A stretch of 64,000 bases of DNA from an uncultured Oscillospiraceae bacterium (GTDB lineage: Bacteria; Bacillota; Clostridia; Oscillospirales; Oscillospiraceae). Under the pieces are notes generated by a model. It saw only the letters and a program-made list of their open reading frames with translations, was not told the origin of the DNA and ran no database searches. Shown one piece after another: positions 1-7,233 of this stretch. A program made the translations under genes and the position numbers. How positions within the stretch are numbered: position 1 is the first letter of the stretch; the number at the start of each line of letters is the position of its first letter. The stretch is from positions 1 to 64,000 of the forward strand of contig CANQPU010000010.1 of NCBI GenBank assembly GCA_947625815.1, in the 5' to 3' direction.

Positions 1-36
1 CTTGTCTACTTCTTTCACCGCTAAAGCTTTTTTCTT

Positions 37-55
37 CCCCCGGCATAGCCGGGGG
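37..55 (+). terminator. Hairpin, likely terminator of a plus-strand gene left of the window
   Basis: A 7-bp G+C stem (CCCCCGG/CCGGGGG) with a 5-nt loop is followed on the plus strand by TTTACTTT. The T-rich side faces right, so it would end transcripts entering from beyond the left edge. The gene it serves is not in the window. Confidence 0.6.
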
Positions 56-80
56 TTTACTTTGCTGCACGCAATAACAG

Positions 81-116
81 ATCCCCCGGTCCGGAATCGC
101 TTCCGGGGCCGGGGGA
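81..116 (+). terminator. Second tandem terminator-like hairpin
   Basis: ATCCCCCGG pairs with CCGGGGGAT around an inner CCGGAA/TTCCGG stem, followed by TTTCTCTTTTCT on the plus strand. With the hairpin at 37-55 it forms a tandem stop for rightward transcription before the convergent operon. Confidence 0.6.
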
Positions 117-126
117 TTTCTCTTTT

Positions 127-152
127 CTGTCCGGGGATCAATCCCCGGACAG
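127..152 (+). terminator. Perfect 12-bp hairpin spanning the stop codon of the convergent ATPase gene
   Basis: CTGTCCGGGGAT and ATCCCCGGACAG form a perfect stem around a 2-nt loop, followed by CTTTTTCTCTC on the plus strand. The TGA of the minus-strand ATPase gene (138-140) lies inside it. The T tract favours plus-strand termination; on the minus strand it could only act as a 3'-end structure. Confidence 0.5.
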
Positions 153-2408
153 CTTTTTCTCTCTGGTGTGGCAGGTGAACAGAATGATCTGGCGCTTTTC
201 CGCCATGTCCTTCAGGACCTCCAGCGCCCGGGCGCAGCGCCCGTCGTCAAAGTTGGCCAGCGCGTCGTCCAGGATGATGGGGCAGGGCTCCTCGCCGCCC
301 AGCAGAAGGTCGCACATGGCCAGGCGCAGGGCGAAATACACCTCGTCCACCGTGCCGTCGGAGAGCGCCAGCACGTTCCTGGTCTCGGGGCTGGAGGCCT
401 CCTTGGCGCCGGCCTCAAAGCCCTTGTCGAAATAGAGCTTCTCGTATTTCCCGTCGGTGAGCCTCTGCATGATCTCCCCCGCCCGGCGGCTGACCTCCGG
501 GGAGAAGCGGGTCTGCAGGTCGTTGTTGGCCTCGGCCAGGGCCTCGATGGCCAGCGTCAGGGCGGAGTAACGGCGGTTCTCCTGGTCGATCCGCTCGGAC
601 AGGGCCCGGATCCGCCCCTCGATGACCGCCGGATCCCCCAGCGTCCTCTGGGCGCCCAGGGCCTGGTCGTAGGCCCGCGTCGCCTCGGAAAGCTGCTCTC
701 TGGCCCGCTCCATGGCCCGCAGGGTGTCCTCCCGGCTGCGCAGGGGCATGGGCAGATAGGAATCGTCCACCTCCACGCTGTCGTCAAAATCCGCCTTGAG
801 CGTCTCGTAAATATTCCGGGCGGAGACGGCGTCGAACCGCGCGTGGGTCAGCCCGTCTATGGCGCGCTCGGCCTCGTTCAGGGCGTCCAGCACCGCCTCG
901 CCCGACGTGATCTCCGGCATGAAAACGGACAGACTGTCCACCGCCGACTGCCCCGCCTCCCGGGCGGCCTCCCGGGCGTTGTCATAGGCCTCCCGGGCCG
1001 AGTCCCGGGCCGCCTTTTTCTGCTCCTCGTCCCGGATGAGCGCCACGTAGGCGTCCCGGAGGGAGGCGAGCTTGTCCACTCCCGCCACTCCGTAGCCGCC
1101 CAGGAGCTCCTCCATCTCGTCGGCGGCGGAGCGCTTTTTCGGGGGCTTCACGAAAAACAGCATAAGCCCCGCCGCTCCCAGAAGGAGCGAGGCGATCACG
1201 CCCGCCATATTGAAGGCAAAGAGCCCGGCCACAGCCCCGGCCCCCCGGAGCGCCGGCGCCAGAAGGCCCGTGCACATCACAAGGCCCGCCGCCGCCAGGA
1301 CCCACAGGACGATGGGTATGAGCGGCGGGATCCGCGGCTCCTTCACGTTCCTGGCCTTCTGCTCCAGCTCCCGCCCGCGGCGGATGTCCTCCTCCAGCTT
1401 GACCTCGTCAAAGCCGTTCAGGGGCGAGGCCTCCCGGCGGTTGGCGGCGTCCACCAGCTCCTTTTCCGCCCGCCACAGGGCGCGCTCGGCGTCGTCGGCC
1501 ACCTTCTTCAGGGGCATGACCGCCGCCGCCTTCTCCCGGATGGCGTTGATGTCCTCCCGGGTCATGACGTGCCCGTCGCGCGTCAGAGACTCCGTCAGCT
1601 CCTCCACCCGCCTGTCGGCGTTCTCCGCGTTCACCCGGGCCTTTTCCAGCTCCCGGGCGGCGTTGCGGTGCTCCAGCTTTTTGTGGACCTCCAGGTCCCG
1701 CGCCATCCCCTCCAGCTGTCTCTTCAGCCGGTCCATACTGCCCCGGAGGGTCGCGATGTTCTCGCTGGACGCCTCTATCCTCTCCATTTCGGCCCTGGCC
1801 TCGCGCAGCTCCTGCTCGAGGGCGGGGATGGAGCCGGATCTATTGAACCTCAGCTTCCTCTGCCACTTGCCCAGAAGCTCGTTGGACCGGGTGTAGGAGG
1901 TGTTCTCGTCCCCGGTGGAGACGAGATCCGCGATCTTCCGCTCAAGCTCGGAGGTCTGGCTGATCTTCATGTCGGGCCGCCTGATGAACGCCGTGCGCTC
2001 AAAGACCTGCCGGGACACGCCCGTCAGCGCCTCCCCGGCGGTATCGCCGTCAAGCTCCCTGATGAAATCGGCGGTGTGGGAGTAAACGGCGTAAAAATTC
2101 TTCATGGGGGCCGATGCCCGGCCCGTGCGCTGGATCGTGATCTCCCGGCCGCCCTTCTCCAGCTCCATGGTCCCCACCATGGCGCCGCCGTCCCAGGGGC
2201 GGTAGCGGGTCTTGGCGGACAGATGGCCCGCCCTGTCCCGCTCGGCGGTGTCGATCCCGTAGAGCATGGCGTTGATGAAGGCGCACCAGGTACTCTTCCC
2301 GGACTCGTTGGGCGCCTCGATGATATTGAGGCCCGGTCCCAGCTCCAGCGTCTCGTTCCTGAGCTTCCCGAAGGTGGCTGTCAGCTTTTTGAACTTCACG
2401 GCCTCCAC
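138..2408 (-). CDS. AAA ATPase of the SbcC/YhaN type with a membrane hairpin
   Basis: ATPase subunit of a predicted SbcCD/YhaON-like nuclease pair acting on DNA ends. The 756-aa protein has an N-terminal Walker A (PNESGKST, about residues 33-40), long charged coiled coils (about 190-355 and 430-640), and a C-terminal half-site with LALSDGTVDEVYFALR and a Walker B (PIILDDAL). Where SbcC carries its zinc hook there are instead two hydrophobic segments (about 361-383 and 387-420), which suggests the coiled-coil tip is in the membrane. The start overlaps the upstream nuclease gene by 13 nt, so translation is probably coupled. It is shorter than classical SbcC. The family call is firm; the exact role in repair is inferred. 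Confidence 0.85.
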   Translation of the reverse strand: MEAVKFKKLTATFGKLRNETLELGPGLNIIEAPNESGKSTWCAFINAMLYGIDTAERDRAGHLSAKTRYRPWDGGAMVGTMELEKGGREITIQRTGRASAPMKNFYAVYSHTADFIRELDGDTAGEALTGVSRQVFERTAFIRRPDMKISQTSELERKIADLVSTGDENTSYTRSNELLGKWQRKLRFNRSGSIPALEQELREARAEMERIEASSENIATLRGSMDRLKRQLEGMARDLEVHKKLEHRNAARELEKARVNAENADRRVEELTESLTRDGHVMTREDINAIREKAAAVMPLKKVADDAERALWRAEKELVDAANRREASPLNGFDEVKLEEDIRRGRELEQKARNVKEPRIPPLIPIVLWVLAAAGLVMCTGLLAPALRGAGAVAGLFAFNMAGVIASLLLGAAGLMLFFVKPPKKRSAADEMEELLGGYGVAGVDKLASLRDAYVALIRDEEQKKAARDSAREAYDNAREAAREAGQSAVDSLSVFMPEITSGEAVLDALNEAERAIDGLTHARFDAVSARNIYETLKADFDDSVEVDDSYLPMPLRSREDTLRAMERAREQLSEATRAYDQALGAQRTLGDPAVIEGRIRALSERIDQENRRYSALTLAIEALAEANNDLQTRFSPEVSRRAGEIMQRLTDGKYEKLYFDKGFEAGAKEASSPETRNVLALSDGTVDEVYFALRLAMCDLLLGGEEPCPIILDDALANFDDGRCARALEVLKDMAEKRQIILFTCHTREKKLSGD

Positions 2409-3493
2409 TCCTCTCTTCCCTCCAGCGCCGCCAGACCGTACCGGGCGGCCGCCAGCAGGAGCTCCCGGCTCTCCCCGTCCGGGGCCGCGTCGTATCTGGC
2501 CTTCAGATCCGCCAGAAAGATCCCCGTCAGCGTGTCGTCCCCCGCCCCGTCCCAGACGCCCCTGCGCGGGTGGGTCCGGTCACTGACGGTGAGGTGGAAA
2601 AACCGGTCCGACAGGGCCGCGGCGATGGCGTCCACGTCGATGCGGCCGGAGTAGCTGCCCTTCAGGATGAGCCGGACGATATCCTGCTCATATCCCCGGC
2701 CCGCGGCGGCCCCGGCGCAGGCCAGGGCGTCGTCCGACTCCGAAAGGTCCGCCTCGATGACCCGGTACTGCCGGGCGGCAAAGGGCACAAAGTCCAGCTC
2801 GCACCCGTCCCTGGACACCTGCCCCCGGATAAAGCCCTTGGGCCCCGTCTCGTCAAAGCCCCGCCCCTCCAGGCACCCCGGATAGGCGTAGGCGGTCCCG
2901 CCGGCCTTTCGGATGCCGGAGAAGGTGTGGACATGCCCCAGCGCCAGATAGGTAAGGCCCGAGGCGGCGATGTCCTCCGCGCTTATGGCGTTATAGCGGG
3001 AGCCCGGGGCCATGTCCCCGTGGAGGACCATGAGCTCGACGGTGTCGCTCTTCGGCACGCTGAAGCCCCTCAGGAGGCTCTCGCACCCGGGGGACCCGAA
3101 CCCGGCGCCCCAGACGCGCGCGCCCAGATCCGGAAGCTCAAAGCTCCGGATCTGCGGGACCCTGAAAATATGCACGTTCTCCGGCAGCTCCATGAAGGCA
3201 TAGGGCGACCGGGAGGTGTAGTAGTCATGGTTGCCGGGGGCGATAAAGACCTGGGCCTTCATGGAGCCCAGCACCCGCGTCAGCGTCTCGCTGGTCTCCC
3301 AGTACCCGGCGTTGGAGTCGAACAGGTCGCCGGCCAGCAGAACGATGTCCACGTTCTCCGCCTCGCCGGCCAGCCTCTCCAAAAGCTCCCGCTGCTCCCG
3401 CCGCCTCAGCGCCGCCTTCTCCTCCGGGAGCGCGGCAAAAGGCGAGTCCATATGAAAATCCGCCGCGTGGAGTATCTTCACCACGGTCCTCAC
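2396..3493 (-). CDS. Metallophosphoesterase, SbcD/YhaO-like DNA nuclease
   Basis: Predicted Mn-dependent nuclease partner of the following ATPase. All calcineurin-fold metal motifs are present in order: ADFHMD near the start, GDLFD, GNHDY, a HGD block and GHVH. The C-terminal third (about 250-365) is the cap region that contacts the ATPase in SbcD-type enzymes. At 365 aa it has the usual length. It lies 6 nt downstream of cardiolipin synthase and overlaps the ATPase gene, so the three genes probably share a transcript. YhaO and SbcD cannot be told apart by eye, so no symbol is given. Confidence 0.88.
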   Translation of the reverse strand: MRTVVKILHAADFHMDSPFAALPEEKAALRRREQRELLERLAGEAENVDIVLLAGDLFDSNAGYWETSETLTRVLGSMKAQVFIAPGNHDYYTSRSPYAFMELPENVHIFRVPQIRSFELPDLGARVWGAGFGSPGCESLLRGFSVPKSDTVELMVLHGDMAPGSRYNAISAEDIAASGLTYLALGHVHTFSGIRKAGGTAYAYPGCLEGRGFDETGPKGFIRGQVSRDGCELDFVPFAARQYRVIEADLSESDDALACAGAAAGRGYEQDIVRLILKGSYSGRIDVDAIAAALSDRFFHLTVSDRTHPRRGVWDGAGDDTLTGIFLADLKARYDAAPDGESRELLLAAARYGLAALEGREEWRP

Positions 3494-3499
3494 CTCCGG

Positions 3500-5074
3500 T
3501 CACATCAGGGGGGCCACGATCTTCAGAAGGCTCCCGAAAAACCTGACGTGGAATTTCTCATGGGCGATATCCTCCCTCGTCACCCGATGGGACTTGGAGA
3601 AGGTATCCGCGAAATCGGCCTTGATGTCGTCGATGCAGGGCGTGTCCACTAAGAGCGCCGCGCACTCAAAGTGGTGATAGAGGCTCCTGTAATCCAGGTT
3701 CACCGTCCCCACCACGGCCATGGTGTCGTCGGCCAGGAACACCTTGGCATGGATGAAGCCCGGGGTGTACTCAAAGATCTTCACGCCCGCCTCCACCAGC
3801 TCCCTGTAATGGCTCTTGGCCAGCCAGAAGGCGTACTTCTTGTCCGGGATGTGGGGCAGGATGATCCGCACGTCCACGCCCCGCTTGGCCGCGGCGGTGA
3901 GGGCGTTCATGGCCACCCCGTCCAGGATGAGGTAGGGCGTCATGATATGCACGTAGCTCCTGGCGGTGTTGATGAGGTGGAGATAGACCGTCTCCCCCAC
4001 CCGTTCCGCGTCCATGGGGCTGTCCCCGTAGGGGATGACGATCCCCGGCGACTCCGCGCGGATCTGCTCGGGCGGCAGAAGGTACTGCTCATAGTGGCAG
4101 CCGCCGGCGCGCTCGCTGGCGTTCCACATCTGCAAGAACATCAGGGTAAAGGACCTGACGGCCTCGCCGTGCACCCGGATGGCCGTGTCCTTCCAGTGGC
4201 CGAACCGGAGCTTTTCGTTGATATATTCGTCGGCCAGGTTCACGCCTCCGGTATAGGCCGTCTTCCCGTCCACCACCAGGATCTTCCGGTGGTCCCGGTT
4301 GTTGTAGTGGGTGGACACCAGCGGCCTCATGGGCGCGAACATCTTGCACCGGATCCCCAGCTTTTCCAGCTCCTCGGGGTAGGAGTAGGGCATGTCCGCG
4401 AAGGCGCAGGTGCCGTCATACATGAACCGGACCTCCACGCCCTCCCTGGCCTTGCGGGTGAGGATGTTGAGGATGGTGCCCCACATCCGCCCCGGGGAGA
4501 CGATGAAATATTCCATGAAAATAAAGCTCTCCGCCGCCTCCAGGTCCCGGACCATGGCCTCGAACTTCCGCTCGCCCAGGGGGAAATACTCCACCTCGCT
4601 GCCCATATAGGGCGGGAACCCCGCGGTGTCGGAGAGATACCGGGCGATGGACGCCGCCTCCGGCGCGCTCTTCTCCAGGACCCCGGTCACGCCCTCCCCG
4701 TCGGACCGGAGGGGGAAATAGGGCCTGGTCTCCTCAATGCACCGGGAGATGGACTTCTGCACGGCCCGGTGCCCCAGATCCAGCTTGATGTAAAAATAGA
4801 GCGGGATCCCCACCACCGGCACCAGCGCCACGATAAAGCTCCAAGTGAGCTTCACCGTCGGATCGGAGCCCGTGTTCATGATGTAGATGAGCATCAGCGC
4901 CGAGGCGAAGGCCGACCCCAGGTGGATGTACTCCCCCAGCCGCTCAAAGCCCCAGATGAGGAGGACGAGCTGAACGACGAGCAGCACGGCGATGATGAAC
5001 GTGCGCCCTGTGATGACGGCGAAAAAGCCGCGCTTGATCTTCTTCTTGTTGTCGGTGATGACAGGAACGGACAT
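3500..5074 (-). CDS. cls: Cardiolipin synthase (phospholipase D family)
   Basis: Joins two phosphatidylglycerols into cardiolipin at the membrane. The 524-aa protein has hydrophobic N-terminal segments followed by two PLD domains with HKD motifs: a variant HRKILVVDG (H-x-K with downstream D) in the first and HAKVFLADD in the second, each followed by a GG(V)N or GTVN motif. I chose the ATG at 5074 because GGGAGG lies 6 nt upstream. The reading frame stays open further upstream, but that stretch has no ribosome binding site and runs across a promoter-like sequence. First gene of a three-gene operon with the nuclease pair. Confidence 0.92.
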   Translation of the reverse strand: MSVPVITDNKKKIKRGFFAVITGRTFIIAVLLVVQLVLLIWGFERLGEYIHLGSAFASALMLIYIMNTGSDPTVKLTWSFIVALVPVVGIPLYFYIKLDLGHRAVQKSISRCIEETRPYFPLRSDGEGVTGVLEKSAPEAASIARYLSDTAGFPPYMGSEVEYFPLGERKFEAMVRDLEAAESFIFMEYFIVSPGRMWGTILNILTRKAREGVEVRFMYDGTCAFADMPYSYPEELEKLGIRCKMFAPMRPLVSTHYNNRDHRKILVVDGKTAYTGGVNLADEYINEKLRFGHWKDTAIRVHGEAVRSFTLMFLQMWNASERAGGCHYEQYLLPPEQIRAESPGIVIPYGDSPMDAERVGETVYLHLINTARSYVHIMTPYLILDGVAMNALTAAAKRGVDVRIILPHIPDKKYAFWLAKSHYRELVEAGVKIFEYTPGFIHAKVFLADDTMAVVGTVNLDYRSLYHHFECAALLVDTPCIDDIKADFADTFSKSHRVTREDIAHEKFHVRFFGSLLKIVAPLM

Positions 5075-5138
5075 GGCGGGCCTCCCTTGACATAAGTGAT
5101 TGGCTCGGGCCGGGCCCGGCAAACCGGACCCCCTTCTG

Positions 5139-5167
5139 ATTATACCACCGCCCGGGCCGATATAAAA
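5139..5167 (-). promoter_or_regulatory. Candidate sigma-A promoter for cls operon
   Basis: On the minus strand a perfect TATAAT (5144-5139) is preceded by TTTTAT (5167-5162) at 17 bp. The -10 is strong and the -35 weak. It lies 65 nt before the cls start. Confidence 0.5.
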
Positions 5168-5229
5168 GACATTTTTTGAGATTTTTCCGCAAAAAGCGGG
5201 CGGCCCTTCCCGCGCCGCCCCATAAACGC

Positions 5230-5257
5230 GCCCGGCCCGCCATCGTCGGCGGGCCGG
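5230..5257. repeat. Left 28-bp terminator-like palindrome flanking element A
   Basis: A stem of CCGGCCCGCC/GGCGGGCCGG with loop ATCGTC. The identical 28-bp sequence, in the same orientation, recurs at 5458-5485 on the other side of element A. Confidence 0.85.
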
Positions 5258-5457
5258 GAGAGACTGTCGAAAAAGGCCAAAGGCCTTTTTCGACAAGGGG
5301 AACGTGCGGAAAACCCGGCTTGAATTCTGCGGAATTCAAGCCGGGTCTTCCTGCTGTCGCCCTGCGCGCGCCTTGGGGCACACTTGAGCGACAAAGGGGA
5401 TTTTTCCGACGTACATGCCGCCGGAAAAAAATTGAAACTGAGTTTTTTGACAAGCTG
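5258..5457 (+). repeat. Structured dispersed element, copy A (200 bp)
   Basis: One of four related intergenic elements in the window. Stem 1 is 5265-5278 with 5282-5295 (14 bp). The linker is GGGGAACGTGCGG. Stem 2 is 5313-5327 with 5332-5346 (15 bp, GAATTC-TGCG-GAATTC tip). Stem 3 is TGTCGC 5355-5360 with GCGACA 5388-5393, enclosing a GCGCGCC box and CACTTG. Stem 4 is 5401-5408 with 5422-5429, with an ACGTACATGCCGC loop. The ends are imperfect inverted repeats (GAGACTGTCGAAAAA and TTTTTTGACAAGCTG). No protein-coding content is apparent. The stems differ from those of the other copies yet remain complementary. Confidence 0.85.
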
Positions 5458-5485
5458 GCCCGGCCCGCCATCGTCGGCGGGCCGG
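5458..5485. repeat. Right 28-bp terminator-like palindrome flanking element A
   Basis: Exact direct copy of 5230-5257. Read on the minus strand it lies about 58 nt past the stop of the 46-aa ORF and could be that gene's terminator hairpin, although the T tract is weak. Confidence 0.8.
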
Positions 5486-5542
5486 AACCTTACCTCGCTA
5501 TTCAATTATGCTCCGGCATGATGCTGAGCCGGCGCGGAGAGC

Positions 5543-5683
5543 TCACCTCCAGAACTCAGGGTTCCGGAGCCGCTCAACGCTGCCGATGACGGCCACGAAA
5601 TTCATCCCGCCGCTGAGCTCACGCTCGACGCCGACGGTATTTCTTCTGGCGTTTCCTTTCTTGTTAGTATCATGCTTTTTCAT
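5543..5683 (-). CDS. Small 46-aa basic protein, unknown
   Basis: Not a recognised family. The ORF begins with ATG preceded by GGAGG at 7-nt spacing (a strong ribosome binding site) and encodes a Lys/Arg-rich N terminus (MKKHDTNKKGNARR) followed by a more hydrophobic middle (GGMNFVAVIGSV) and ends EFWR. A TATAAT-like sequence lies upstream on the minus strand (5737-5732). It is divergent from yfmF, and its 3' end faces element A. The good ribosome binding site and compositional change from flanking DNA support translation, but coding is not proven. Confidence 0.5.
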   Translation of the reverse strand: MKKHDTNKKGNARRNTVGVERELSGGMNFVAVIGSVERLRNPEFWR

Positions 5684-5841
5684 AGTGATTGCCTCCAAAG
5701 ATTTGTTCTGTCGTTCCTGACGACATCGCTTATTATAGGCATTTTATTCGCAAGGAAAATAGTGTATATTGCGGTATTACATTGCAAAAATTGCGTGTGA
5801 AATTATGGTTTTCCCGTTGGACAAGTCCCGCTTTGTCTCCC

Positions 5842-5870
5842 TTGCATACCGTCCGTGGGTGTGCTATAAT
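5842..5870 (+). promoter_or_regulatory. Sigma-A promoter for yfmF-yfmH-lgt
   Basis: TTGCAT (5842-5847), 17 bp, TATAAT (5865-5870), 73 nt before the yfmF start. A second TATAAT at 5896-5901 has only a poor -35. The 5684-5841 stretch is A+T-rich and shows no other gene. Confidence 0.75.
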
Positions 5871-5943
5871 ATTTGTATGTGCGGATATTTATTTATATAA
5901 TGATATGAATCAAAACCGTCATTTCGCGAAAAGGAGGGATCCC

Positions 5944-7233
5944 ATGGACAAGGTCGCCCAGATCGACATCATGCGCGGCGTGCGCCTCACCGCCGTCCGG
6001 GCCGGACGGTTCAAGACGGGCTTTCTCTCCATGACCCTCCTGGCGCCCCACACCAGGAAGACCGCGTCGCTGAACGCGGTGCTCCCCTATGTCCTCCGGC
6101 GGGGCACGGCGCGGATGCCGGACTCGGAGTCCATCGCCGCGGCGCTGGACGGGATGTACGGCGCCCGGATCGAGCCCTCCATCCGCAAAAAGGGCGAGGT
6201 GACGATGCCTGGCTTCTGGGCGGATTTCCCGGACGACGCCTTTCTGCCGGAGAAGACCCACATCCTCTCCGGCGTCACGGCCCTCATGGGCGAGCTGCTC
6301 CTCTCCCCCGCCACGAAGGGCGGCCGGCTGCGCGGGGATTTTGTGGAGTCCGAGCGTCAGAACCTTCTGGACGACATCGCCGCGGAGATCAACGACAAGC
6401 GCTCCTACGCCTCCCTGAAGCTGGTGGAGTCCATGTTCCGCGGGGAGAGCTACGGCCTGAGCAAGCTGGGCACGGCGTCCGACGCCGCCAGGATCACCGT
6501 GGCGACCCTGACCCGCCATTACAAGGAGCTTCTGGCCACCGCCCCGATGGAGGTCTTTTACTGCGGCGCCGCGGAGCCGGAGAGCGTGGCCGCCCTGGTC
6601 CGTCAGGCCCTCTCCCCCCTGCCCAGGGCCCCGGAGCTGGTGATCCCCCGCACGCTGAACGTCACCGCCGTCCCCTCGGGGCCGGTGAAGCGCGTCACCG
6701 AGAGGATGGACGTGACCCAGGGGCGGCTCGTCATGGGCTTCCGCCTCGGGAAGGCCATGGAGGACCCGGACATCGCCGCGCTCAACGTGTTCAACGCCGC
6801 CTTCGGCGGCAGCGTCACCGGAAAGCTCTTCGCCAATGTCCGGGAGCGGCTGGGCCTGTGCTACTACGCCGGCTCCGTCATCGACCGGCACAAGGGCGCG
6901 CTCTTCGTCTCCGCGGGCATCGATTTCGACAGGGCCGGGGAGGTGGAGGCGGAGATCCTCCGCCAGCTGGACGATCTGGCCGCCGGCCGCATCGACAGCC
7001 GGGAGCTGGAGGGCGCCCGCAGGGCGGTGATCAGCTCCGTCTACTCCGCCCTGGACGACCCGGGAGGGCTGGAGAGCCTGTATCTGGACCGGGCCGTCAC
7101 CGACGAGTCCCTGCGGCCCGAGGACCTGGCCGCCGCGGCGGCCGGCGTATCGGCGGAGGCCATCGCCGGGATCGCCGGCTCCGCCGTGCTTTCCGCGGTA
7201 TTTTTCCTGACAGCGGAGGATGAGGATGCTTAA
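5944..7233 (+). CDS. yfmF: M16-family peptidase-like protein YfmF (catalytically dead partner)
   Basis: M16 zinc-protease fold without the HxxEH metal site, which fits the YfmF subunit (named in databases as associated with 5-aminopentanol modification of EF-P). It probably forms a heterodimer with the active YfmH encoded next. The 429-aa protein has two M16-like halves; the C-terminal half carries the conserved R/Y region (FANVRERLGLCYYAGS, about residues 297-312). The ATG at 5944 has AGGAGG at 6 nt. It overlaps yfmH. Biochemical function is taken from family annotation, not seen here. Confidence 0.85.
   Translation: MDKVAQIDIMRGVRLTAVRAGRFKTGFLSMTLLAPHTRKTASLNAVLPYVLRRGTARMPDSESIAAALDGMYGARIEPSIRKKGEVTMPGFWADFPDDAFLPEKTHILSGVTALMGELLLSPATKGGRLRGDFVESERQNLLDDIAAEINDKRSYASLKLVESMFRGESYGLSKLGTASDAARITVATLTRHYKELLATAPMEVFYCGAAEPESVAALVRQALSPLPRAPELVIPRTLNVTAVPSGPVKRVTERMDVTQGRLVMGFRLGKAMEDPDIAALNVFNAAFGGSVTGKLFANVRERLGLCYYAGSVIDRHKGALFVSAGIDFDRAGEVEAEILRQLDDLAAGRIDSRELEGARRAVISSVYSALDDPGGLESLYLDRAVTDESLRPEDLAAAAAGVSAEAIAGIAGSAVLSAVFFLTAEDEDA

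Noticed and set aside
168-2654. Long plus-strand frame opposite the SbcC-like ATPase
   Set aside because: Composition is typical of antisense translation, and the minus-strand gene carries all ATPase motifs.
5075-5296. N-terminal extension of cardiolipin synthase
   Set aside because: Runs through a promoter and the flank of repeat element A; no ribosome binding site.
5258-5457. Element A read as a CRISPR or tracrRNA-like locus
   Set aside because: There is no repeat-spacer periodicity and no cas gene in the window; the four copies are dispersed, not in an array.
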